From: Nitrososphaeria archaeon
GTDB taxonomy: Archaea > Thermoproteota > Nitrososphaeria > Geothermarchaeales > JDFR-13
Assembly: GCA_027000765.1 (NCBI GenBank)
Contig: JALTNJ010000122.1
Coordinates: 1-5,000, forward strand
Reading direction: 5' to 3'
Length of the DNA stretch: 5,000 nucleotides
This document shows positions 1 to 5,000 of this stretch, in pieces. Each line of letters starts with the position of its first letter. Within the stretch, counting starts at the first letter, position 1. Both the position numbers and the translations under genes were made by a program. The notes beneath the pieces were generated by a model, which was not told the DNA's origin, searched no databases, and saw only the letters and a list, made by a program, of their open reading frames with translations.

Positions 1-154
1 TCCACTGAACCAAGTTGAATAAAACTGCCAAGGTTATCCCCATGTAGAGGCCCCACCCCAGATAGTCAGATAGCATGATTATTGCTAGAGTCGATAACCC
101 TATGAAAAGAGCTAGGGTACCAATCATGGTCGAATATAATTTTATCTTATACAT
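1..154 (-). CDS. htpX: M48 family (HtpX-like) membrane metalloprotease, N-terminal fragment
   Basis: Only the first 51 codons lie in the window; the gene runs off the left edge. The protein begins MYKIKLYSTMIGTLALFIGL and shows two hydrophobic segments, about residues 8-28 and 33-50. They are separated by a short polar turn (SDYLGW), and the visible part ends VLFNLVQW. This two-helix hairpin closing on a 'FN-[IL]-[IV]-QW' signature is what I recall from the N-terminus of crenarchaeal HtpX proteins. Those are integral membrane zinc proteases that degrade misfolded membrane proteins, with the active site facing the cytosol. The HEXXH zinc motif would lie beyond the edge, so catalytic competence cannot be seen. 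ATG at 154 is chosen because a GGTGA element sits 7 bases upstream; GTG at 160 is in frame but is too close to that element. An in-frame TGA at 190-188 bounds the frame. It is divergent from the HAD gene. An unrelated two-helix membrane protein remains possible. Confidence 0.6.
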   Translation of the reverse strand, partial: MYKIKLYSTMIGTLALFIGLSTLAIIMLSDYLGWGLYMGITLAVLFNLVQW

Positions 155-161
155 CTCCACT

Positions 162-166
162 TCACC
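162..166 (-). promoter_or_regulatory. Shine-Dalgarno sequence of the M48/HtpX-like gene
   Basis: On the minus strand the bases read GGTGA, complementary to the conserved archaeal 16S 3' end (ATCACCTC), with 7 bases before the ATG at 154. A second overlapping GGTG lies 3 bases further upstream. This spacing decides for ATG154 over GTG160. It also implies that this transcript has a leader, unlike the two plus-strand genes, which show no such element. Confidence 0.6.
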
Positions 167-221
167 ACCGATAATTGTTTGATCTCCTCAGAATCAAAAT
201 CACTGTGTTCCGTTATACTTT

Positions 222-245
222 AGTTATTTAACTGGGATTTAAAGA
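222..245 (-). promoter_or_regulatory. Candidate promoter (TATA-like) for the M48/HtpX-like gene, with a small dyad
   Basis: On the minus strand two TATA-like stretches occur: CTTTAAATC (about 245-236) and GTTAAATAAC (about 232-223). Either would start transcription roughly 25 bases downstream, near 215 or 202. That leaves a leader of about 45-60 bases before ATG154, which fits the presence of a Shine-Dalgarno element. The second box coincides with a perfect dyad AGTTA-TT-TAACT at 222-233, which could be an operator but is short enough to be chance in AT-rich DNA. Weak evidence. Confidence 0.3.
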
Positions 246-250
246 TTTTC

Positions 251-264
251 CACATATATTTTAG
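251..264 (+). promoter_or_regulatory. Candidate TATA-like promoter for the HAD hydrolase gene
   Basis: The stretch CACATATATTTTAG contains TATATTTTA (255-263), the best TATA-like element on the plus strand in this intergenic region. It would place the transcription start near 285, giving a leader of about 46 bases to ATG331. No Shine-Dalgarno sequence is visible in that leader, so an alternative is a leaderless transcript starting at 331 from the poorer TTTTCTAATAC element at 296-306. The sequence does not decide between the two. Confidence 0.3.
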
Positions 265-330
265 ATACCTGTGTAAAAGACATAGTAAACCGAAATTTTC
301 TAATACTTGCTACATCCATCTATTTATGAT

Positions 331-1074
331 ATGATAAAAGTGGTGTCGTTTGACCTCTGGTTTACGTTGATATGGGAGGATGATGAGTCTTCTAATGAGT
401 ACAGGGAGAAGCGTATTAATGCTATATATGACGTCTTTAGAGAATATAGTTCGAGTCTCAAGCTGGAGGATATACGTGGTTTCTACGATCTAACGAGTCA
501 TATTAGGATGATAATTAGTAATGAGGAGCTAATTAGACTCCTCGGATATATGGCTGGTATAGAGGGCGATCAACAGCTGATAAGGCGTGCTGTCGATAAA
601 TATATAGAGGCAACGTGTTCTTGGAAGCCTTATGTAAATAAAGAGGCTCTAGCTATACTGCCTAAGTTGAAGGAGGAGATGGATCTTAAAATAGTTATAT
701 TAAGCAACACTTCCTTCGCTGGAAAAGCTATAGAGAGGATTCTCAGAAACATAGGGATAGGTGAATATGTAGATCATGTATTCTCTTCCTCCGATATAGG
801 GTATGTGAAGCCTATGCCGAAAGCATTTCAGGCTATATTCAAGAAATATGGAGTTAGGCCTAATGAGGTTATGCATGTTGGCGACACATATGTGGACGAT
901 GTCATTGGTGCAATAAATGTGGGTTCATGGGGGGTTTTATACAAAGGTCTATGGAGGGAATACAGCGATAATAGGGAGTACAAGACCCGAGTAACTCCCA
1001 AAATACATGGGTCTATATTGGTAATCGATGATTTAAACGAGGTATATGACCTTGTAAAAAAGTTTAACACATAA
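331..1074 (+). CDS. HAD superfamily hydrolase (phosphatase/dehalogenase-like)
   Basis: A complete protein of 247 residues, the usual length for a HAD enzyme with a helical C1 cap. All four core motifs are visible. Motif I is F-D8-L-W-F-T-L with nucleophile Asp8; motif II is L-S125-N-T-S; motif III is Lys160 in YVKPMPKAF; motif IV is HVGD185-TYVDD190. Residues about 15-110 would form the helical cap that sets substrate choice. The usual second Asp of motif I (DxD, the general acid/base) is Trp10. DxW/DxY forms are known in haloacid dehalogenase-like and many archaeal family members, whereas the GDxxxDD motif IV is the Mg-binding phosphatase type. The protein is probably a cytosolic Mg-dependent phosphoester hydrolase of unknown substrate; it has no signal peptide. 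ATG331 is chosen because it places the nucleophile at residue 8, as is typical. A TTG at 307 would add eight residues (MLHPSIYD) and follows an in-frame TAA at 301. No Shine-Dalgarno sequence precedes either start. Confidence 0.88.
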   Translation: MIKVVSFDLWFTLIWEDDESSNEYREKRINAIYDVFREYSSSLKLEDIRGFYDLTSHIRMIISNEELIRLLGYMAGIEGDQQLIRRAVDKYIEATCSWKPYVNKEALAILPKLKEEMDLKIVILSNTSFAGKAIERILRNIGIGEYVDHVFSSSDIGYVKPMPKAFQAIFKKYGVRPNEVMHVGDTYVDDVIGAINVGSWGVLYKGLWREYSDNREYKTRVTPKIHGSILVIDDLNEVYDLVKKFNT

Positions 1075-1097
1075 CTACAAATGAATACATATGTAGT
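1075..1097. repeat. Short inverted repeat downstream of the HAD gene
   Basis: ACTACA (1074-1079) pairs with TGTAGT (1092-1097) around a 12-base loop, immediately after the TAA stop. The stem is short and AT-rich and is not directly followed by a T run, which begins about 20 bases later. It may be a weak RNA 3' structure or chance. Confidence 0.2.
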
Positions 1098-1112
1098 CGT
1101 GAGCTGGGGAGG

Positions 1113-1133
1113 TAGAAAAATTTTATTTTTATA
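1113..1133 (+). promoter_or_regulatory. BRE/TATA-like promoter of the subtilase gene
   Basis: An A-rich stretch (TAGAAAAA, resembling a TFB recognition element) leads into TTTTTATA at 1126-1133. The box centre is about 37 bases before ATG1167, so transcription would start near 1156 and leave a leader of only about 10 bases. No GGTG-type Shine-Dalgarno sequence precedes the ATG, which fits the short-leader or leaderless style common in crenarchaea. The presence of this element argues that the subtilase is transcribed on its own rather than only by read-through from the HAD gene. Confidence 0.5.
1116..1130 (+). terminator. T-rich tract, possible transcription terminator of the HAD gene
   Basis: The plus strand reads AAAAATTTTATTTTT about 45 bases after the HAD stop codon. 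Archaeal RNA polymerase can terminate at runs of T without a hairpin, so this is the likeliest end of the HAD transcript. The same bases form the upstream edge of the next gene's promoter, so termination and initiation signals would overlap here. Confidence 0.4.
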
Positions 1134-1166
1134 CTAGCTATGTATTTTAAAACTTTCTAGATTAAG

Positions 1167-1229
1167 ATGAAGTTAACTCGTATATCAATCATATTTATTA
1201 TATTAATATTGGTAGTTCCTGTTTTCGGA
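1167..1229 (+). other. Signal peptide of the subtilase
   Basis: Residues 1-21 show a basic start (Lys2, Arg5), a hydrophobic core of Ile, Leu, Val and Phe (residues 6-17), and an end at PVFG followed by IPTP. Cleavage after Gly21 is the most natural site (Val-Phe-Gly fits the small-residue rule at -1). This marks export through the Sec route. No lipobox Cys and no twin Arg are present. Confidence 0.8.
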
Positions 1230-4200
1230 ATACCAACACCGCGTTCATTTGGCACTAACATCAATAGCTTGGACAGGCTTAAAGGCCTAGTTTCAGCTGT
1301 AGACATAAATTCATTGGGAAACTCTTATTTCCCAGTCGTATCTATAAATGGTAGGGATTTTATTGATTTAGGCCATGGATTTCTCTATCCCCTCGATAAC
1401 ATCAACATAAACATATCCATTAAATCAGACTTAGGTAGCCTGAGGATACTCCCGCCTGAGTTATGGTATGTTAAGATCCCTATAATCATCAAATATGATG
1501 GGCTTATGGATAGAGATGCCCTACTGAAGTTTATACCGGAAATTGGCGGCTCTATTGAAAATGTATATAAGGCTTTTCCCTTGATCTCGGCTAAGGTGCC
1601 GATTGAGAATGTCTCAAAAATATACTTTAATAGTTTCTCCGTGGATCTAATGGTGGATTATAAGGTTCATATCCGGTTAAATGAATCTGTACCTATGATA
1701 AAGCCTCCTGAGGAATGGTCCTCTCTAGAAACTAATTGGGGAACTGAAATAAATGGATCTGGTATAGTAATTGGGATCCTCGATACCGGTATATATGAGG
1801 AGCATCCAGACTTCTATTTCCCCAATGGGACCTCAAAAATAATATATAGCGTCTCCTTTGTCCCGGGGGAAGATCCTGCTGATGGATTTGGACATGGTAC
1901 TCATGTGGCAGGTATCGCTGCAGGCACCGGCAGGGCGAGTAATGGGAGGTTCAGGGGCGTGGCTCCAGGAGCTATGCTTGCAAATATAAAGGTTCTAGCT
2001 AATAACGGCTCAGGATATGTAAGCTGGATTATAAAGGGCGTTGAATATGCCATTAACCAAAGTATAGATGTGATTAACCTAAGTCTGGGTGGTGGGAACA
2101 ACGGTATAGGTGATGACCCACTTAGTATAGCGGTTGATAAAGCTGTTGAGGAAGGAGTCGTGGTTGTTGTAGCAGCTGGTAATGATGGTCCATATTACTT
2201 CTCTCTTGGTACCCCGGCTGTTTCACATTTGGCGATAACTGTAGGTGCAATCGATAAAAACTGGAGTATAGCTGTCTTCAGTAGTAGAGGCCCTACGGGG
2301 GATCTTAGGGTAAAGCCTGATGTACTGGCTCCGGGTGTCGGGATAATCGCTCCATTAGCTAAAGACTCTTATCTAGAGAAGGTTCTAGCCAAGAGATATC
2401 CAGGTGATGTTGTTAAGGGCGATGGTGGGGATTATATAAAGCTCGATGGAACAAGTATGGCTTCTCCCCATGTAGCTGGTGTCGCTGCATTAATCCTCCA
2501 AGCACATAAAGACTATACTCCTAAAATGGTTAGATCCGCAATTATCTCAACATCCACGCCATTAGGATATGATATGTTTACTGAGGGACTTGGCGTGGTA
2601 AATGCATACAGAGCTGTTTCTACAAGTGTTCTACCTTCGAATCCATTACAATACATCGGAAACTACCTTGAGTCAAACAAGACCCTTGTATATAGGCTCA
2701 AGTCTGTAGATGGAGAATCCCATTCCATAAATATTGTTGAGAAGAATATAGGTCTCTTCTATAATTATAATGTGACGGTTGATTTCGAGAGTTTCATAAG
2801 CGTTACTACCCCATCTACTGTACCCTCAGTAGGATATGCTGATATCGTGTTATCTATAGATGCACTACCATATAGAGATATTTACTATGGGTCTATAACA
2901 GTGTCTATCGATAATAATTATAACATAACCCTCGGCTTCTCCGTGTTCAACCTTCCTAAACTAGTCGTTAACGTTACTCTCGACGGGGCATATTTAGATG
3001 CTTATTTCGCTATGTACAGACACTCTGACCCAGATAACATCATACTCCCCTCAGGCTTTAGATACAGCCTTGAGGGAGAATTCAATTACTCCGCATGGTT
3101 CTATCTAACACCTGGAAACTACACCCTGTTTGCATTGGGTCTAAACATTAGCGAGGCTGATGAGTTTATACATGGGCCCATGTATATAGCTACAAAAGAG
3201 GTCGTCATATCCAAGTATACCGACATGTATTTCCTCAAGTTAGAGGCATCCCAGGGGGTTAAGACCACTCTCCCACTAGTGAACAAGGCTGGAAACGAGA
3301 TAGAACCGTTCTTCACCATAGTATCATTCTTAACATCATCAAATAAGACCATGGTATTCTACTTAGGTGGACTCTGGAACCGGACCTCTACTGACATTTA
3401 TTTCTCCCTGGATTCTGGGGATAATCTGTATTTGAATACACAGTTTTTTGAGATACCTCCATATCCATGTAACATTACAGAGGCATTGAAATATGCATAT
3501 AACTTCTTCTCCATATCTTGGCTTTTGAATAGTACGCCTGAAGAACTTGTCCTACCCCATTACTATGGCTATACAATAGATAGCCGTGGACTAATAGATG
3601 GAGAGATTGGTTATATGGGTCTGGCGGTCTTCCCACCCTATCAAGAATATACCTACCTAGCGTTGACACCCTTCTATCAAGGAGGGACATACATGTTATA
3701 CGTGACTGCTCTAAAGAATAAGGAGTATGTTGGTTTCTTAACACTGGATCCAGATGCATCTGGATATAGGAGCATCTCCTACGTAGATCCAGAGACTGAT
3801 GACAGCCGATTAATTAGGCCAGTTAATCCTCCCTATGTGCCATTTATGTATATCACGAAGGGAGTGGATCTATCTGGAACATACCTAAATATAACATCTG
3901 CTCTATTGACTTCCTATGCCCCTCTAGATGTAATATTTGAAGGCAATTCAACTCTCGAGGTATATCATGATGGGAACCTTACTAAGAGAGTTGTTGAGAC
4001 GGACTCTTTTAACTTCGAAAGGATATCATTTCTACCTATCCAGCTAGGGAAATATACTGTAATAGGTAAATATAGGTTATCATACCCACTCTATAACTTT
4101 GTCAATGTAACAGCTGTATTCAACCCCAAATACAATGATCCGACGCCACCCATACCATATGAATTTGTTATTCCGCCGGTGATAGAGGGAAACGAGACCC

Positions 4201-5000
4201 TATACCTAGTATTTTTAGATAAGTCTTCCCTAGATGTAGTGAATGTCTCCATTAGTTGGGACAATGGATTCAGCTGGATCGAGAATGAGGTGGATGTGTG
4301 GAAAGGATCTTTAGGCCTCTACAAAAAATATACCTTAAAAATACCTATATCACCACATCCAGAAGCACTGTTATCGATTAAAATACATGCCTCTGATTCA
4401 TACGGTAACTATATCAATATCACTATGTATAACGTGTCAAGAACCTATGTTATGGAAGGAATCTCGCCAGAGATATATTTCAAGCCTAGAATCGTGGCTC
4501 CAAATCAGAGTATCTCATTATATATAGATGAGGCACGAAACACAACCTACGGCATTCCAATAAACATCGATGGTAAATTTATGTTTAATATTCCTGTAAA
4601 TAAGAGTATGGCTTTCAATTTGACCGGAATTCCATTATTTAACTCGTTGGGAATGCACAACGTCAGTGGTGTAATTGATGTTAACTCTCTTAGGGAACCA
4701 GTGTCAATCGAGGCATCCGTATTAGTCACATATTTAGTATTATCGAAGGTGGAAGCCTCATATGGAGGTAAACCTTTTAATGAAGTTGGTGATAACACGT
4801 CGATAAGAGTTTCAGTAGGGGATGACGTCCATCTACGTTACCATGTTATATGGGCACATAACTCAAGTCCAGCATTGAACGCTGTAATAAAGGTGGATGA
4901 TTCCGAGGCTATAGTGTCTACAGATGGGTATGCAGAACAAGTCGTTTCCCGAGATGTTGTCGGAGAGATGACTCTTGTAGTGTCCGGCGTATCATTTACA
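1167..5000 (+). CDS. Giant secreted subtilisin-family (S8) serine protease, 3' end beyond window
   Basis: The frame is open from ATG1167 to the last base (1278 codons, no stop), so the C-terminus is missing. Order of parts: signal peptide (1-21), N-terminal extension (22-99), I9-like propeptide (about 100-171), S8 catalytic domain (about 190-485), then about 790 residues of beta-rich surface-protein sequence. The triad is Asp206 (GILDTGI), His243 (FGHGTHVAG) and Ser430 (GTSMASPHVAG), with oxyanion Asn339 (AAGNDG) and substrate-binding Ser306-Leu-Gly (NLSLGGG). All are intact, so an active, self-processing exported endopeptidase is expected. Catalytic domains of typical subtilisins are about 275 residues; this protein is over four times longer. 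About 35 N-x-S/T sequons and only one Cys (768) fit a glycosylated protein on the outside of a hyperthermophile. The plan resembles archaeal envelope subtilases such as STABLE or pyrolysin. Anchoring to the S-layer is an inference; any C-terminal anchor would lie off the edge. Confidence 0.95.
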   Translation, partial: MKLTRISIIFIILILVVPVFGIPTPRSFGTNINSLDRLKGLVSAVDINSLGNSYFPVVSINGRDFIDLGHGFLYPLDNININISIKSDLGSLRILPPELWYVKIPIIIKYDGLMDRDALLKFIPEIGGSIENVYKAFPLISAKVPIENVSKIYFNSFSVDLMVDYKVHIRLNESVPMIKPPEEWSSLETNWGTEINGSGIVIGILDTGIYEEHPDFYFPNGTSKIIYSVSFVPGEDPADGFGHGTHVAGIAAGTGRASNGRFRGVAPGAMLANIKVLANNGSGYVSWIIKGVEYAINQSIDVINLSLGGGNNGIGDDPLSIAVDKAVEEGVVVVVAAGNDGPYYFSLGTPAVSHLAITVGAIDKNWSIAVFSSRGPTGDLRVKPDVLAPGVGIIAPLAKDSYLEKVLAKRYPGDVVKGDGGDYIKLDGTSMASPHVAGVAALILQAHKDYTPKMVRSAIISTSTPLGYDMFTEGLGVVNAYRAVSTSVLPSNPLQYIGNYLESNKTLVYRLKSVDGESHSINIVEKNIGLFYNYNVTVDFESFISVTTPSTVPSVGYADIVLSIDALPYRDIYYGSITVSIDNNYNITLGFSVFNLPKLVVNVTLDGAYLDAYFAMYRHSDPDNIILPSGFRYSLEGEFNYSAWFYLTPGNYTLFALGLNISEADEFIHGPMYIATKEVVISKYTDMYFLKLEASQGVKTTLPLVNKAGNEIEPFFTIVSFLTSSNKTMVFYLGGLWNRTSTDIYFSLDSGDNLYLNTQFFEIPPYPCNITEALKYAYNFFSISWLLNSTPEELVLPHYYGYTIDSRGLIDGEIGYMGLAVFPPYQEYTYLALTPFYQGGTYMLYVTALKNKEYVGFLTLDPDASGYRSISYVDPETDDSRLIRPVNPPYVPFMYITKGVDLSGTYLNITSALLTSYAPLDVIFEGNSTLEVYHDGNLTKRVVETDSFNFERISFLPIQLGKYTVIGKYRLSYPLYNFVNVTAVFNPKYNDPTPPIPYEFVIPPVIEGNETLYLVFLDKSSLDVVNVSISWDNGFSWIENEVDVWKGSLGLYKKYTLKIPISPHPEALLSIKIHASDSYGNYINITMYNVSRTYVMEGISPEIYFKPRIVAPNQSISLYIDEARNTTYGIPINIDGKFMFNIPVNKSMAFNLTGIPLFNSLGMHNVSGVIDVNSLREPVSIEASVLVTYLVLSKVEASYGGKPFNEVGDNTSIRVSVGDDVHLRYHVIWAHNSSPALNAVIKVDDSEAIVSTDGYAEQVVSRDVVGEMTLVVSGVSFT
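1464..1679 (+). other. I9-like propeptide (intramolecular chaperone/inhibitor) of the subtilase
   Basis: Residues about 100-171 follow the pattern of subtilisin propeptides: a first strand (VKIPIIIKY), a helix (DRDALLKFIPEIGG), then a strand with AFPLISAKVP, a second helix (IENVSKIYF) and a final strand ending VDYKVHI. In the family this domain folds the protease and inhibits it until cleaved. Cleavage would then fall between about residues 171 and 190. The assignment rests on pattern only, and the 78 residues between the signal peptide and this domain have no counterpart that I recognise. Confidence 0.65.
1734..2621 (+). other. Subtilisin S8 catalytic domain
   Basis: Residues about 190-485 contain the Asp206, His243 and Ser430 blocks, Asn339 and the FSSRGP and KPDVLAPG motifs typical of the family. 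The domain ends at GLGVVNAYRAV, the usual last helix. The Asp-to-His spacing (37 residues) is compact, unlike pyrolysin, which carries a large insert there. By contrast Asn339 to Ser430 spans 91 residues against 66 in subtilisin BPN', because of an extra charged stretch at about residues 397-425. Confidence 0.92.
2700..2951 (+). other. Fn3-like beta-sandwich following the subtilase catalytic domain
   Basis: Residues about 512-595 alternate hydrophobic and polar positions. They end with YYGSITVSIDNNYNITLGF, the 'G-x-I-x-V ... I-x-[FL]-x-F' pattern of the Fn3-like domain that follows the catalytic domain in many large subtilases (C5a-peptidase and cucumisin types). In those relatives it stabilises the protease or helps position substrate. 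Domain class is inferred from pattern only. Confidence 0.45.
2952..4136 (+). other. Unassigned beta-rich middle region of the subtilase
   Basis: Residues about 596-990 match no domain I can name. They are rich in aromatic and beta-forming residues with many N-x-S/T sequons. Three segments end in a similar strand: PGNYTLFALG (649-658), GGTYMLYVTA (839-848) and LGKYTVIGKY (960-969). The recurring 'G-x-Y' followed by an alternating hydrophobic strand suggests a series of diverged sandwich domains. The only Cys of the visible protein, residue 768, lies here. Confidence 0.4.
4137..4436 (+). other. Ig-like domain of the subtilase
   Basis: Residues about 991-1090 open with a proline-rich boundary (DPTPPIPY) and close with ASDSYGNYINITMYNV. 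This resembles the 'D-x-T-P-P ... A-x-D-x-x-G-N' frame of Ig-like repeats in bacterial and archaeal surface proteins. Such domains usually act as spacers or adhesive modules. The assignment is by pattern only. Confidence 0.5.
4758..5000 (+). other. C-terminal Ig/adhesin-like module of the subtilase, cut by the window edge
   Basis: From about residue 1198 the sequence has VSVGDDVHLRYHVIWAHN (about 1215-1232), then SSPALNAVIKVDD and a TDGYA turn, ending VGEMTLVVSG. The order 'V-G-x-x-V-x-L-x-Y ... H-[ND]-x-S-P ... N-A-x-[IV]-x-[VI] ... G' is one I associate with archaeal surface-protein modules that sit close to a C-terminal membrane anchor. If so, the real C-terminus may follow within a few hundred bases of the edge. 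Confidence 0.4.

Noticed and set aside
307..330. TTG at 307 as start of the HAD protein
   Set aside because: It would add eight residues not typical of the family, with no ribosome binding site. ATG331 puts the nucleophile at residue 8, the usual position.
828..1070. Open frame of 80 codons on the minus strand inside the HAD gene
   Set aside because: It lies entirely opposite a gene with complete HAD motifs and has no start signal or recognisable domain.
1901..2101. Minus-strand open frame opposite the subtilase catalytic domain
   Set aside because: It is antisense to the conserved His and Ser-Leu-Gly blocks, and its hydrophobic Pro/Ala/Leu makeup is just the complement of Gly- and Ala-rich catalytic sequence.
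3119..3759. Minus-strand open frames at 3119-3352 and 3475-3759
   Set aside because: They have no Shine-Dalgarno or promoter-like sequence and no known motif, and they sit opposite a continuous plus-strand frame.
4547..4798. Minus-strand open frame of 83 codons near the right edge
   Set aside because: It is antisense to the open subtilase frame and the protein shows no recognisable domain.
1167..5000. A frameshift or internal stop in the long subtilase frame
   Set aside because: I read all 1278 codons and found no stop. The catalytic and sandwich motifs follow in one frame throughout.
1..5000. CRISPR array, tRNA/rRNA gene, transposon ends or integration site
   Set aside because: No regularly spaced direct repeats, no cloverleaf-like or rRNA sequence, and no terminal inverted repeats or transposase were seen.

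Overview
The window looks like hyperthermophilic archaeal DNA, most likely from a crenarchaeon of the Desulfurococcales type. It is moderately AT-rich, uses ATA heavily for Ile and AGG/AGA heavily for Arg, and starts genes near TATA-like boxes with little or no leader. One gene carries a GGTGA Shine-Dalgarno sequence matching the archaeal 16S end. The lineage is an inference from codon use and gene style; no marker gene is present.

Layout. Positions 1-154 (minus strand) hold the N-terminal 51 codons of a membrane protein that reads like a crenarchaeal M48/HtpX-type metalloprotease; its catalytic part lies off the left edge. Positions 155-330 are a divergent AT-rich promoter region. Positions 331-1074 (plus) encode a complete HAD-superfamily hydrolase with all four motifs, but with Trp in place of the second Asp of motif I. 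Positions 1075-1166 are a short spacer with a T-rich tract and a strong TATA-like element. From 1167 to the last base (plus) runs one very long open frame, 1278 codons with no stop. It encodes a secreted subtilisin-family (S8) protease with a signal peptide, an N-terminal extension, an I9-like propeptide, a catalytic domain with an intact Asp206/His243/Ser430 triad and Asn339, and nearly 800 residues of glycosylation-sequon-rich beta-sandwich repeats.

How the genes relate. Two of the three are proteases acting at or outside the membrane: an inner-membrane quality-control type and a giant exported subtilase. The giant subtilase resembles in overall plan the large surface-layer-associated or cell-envelope subtilases known from hyperthermophilic archaea, such as STABLE of Staphylothermus marinus and pyrolysin of Pyrococcus. 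The HAD enzyme between them is probably cytosolic, and nothing in the sequence ties it functionally to the proteases. The subtilase appears to have its own promoter, so a single operon is not indicated. I see no RNA gene, CRISPR array, insertion sequence or integrase, and no clear sign of an undescribed multi-gene system. The most unusual object is the subtilase's long modular C-terminal part.
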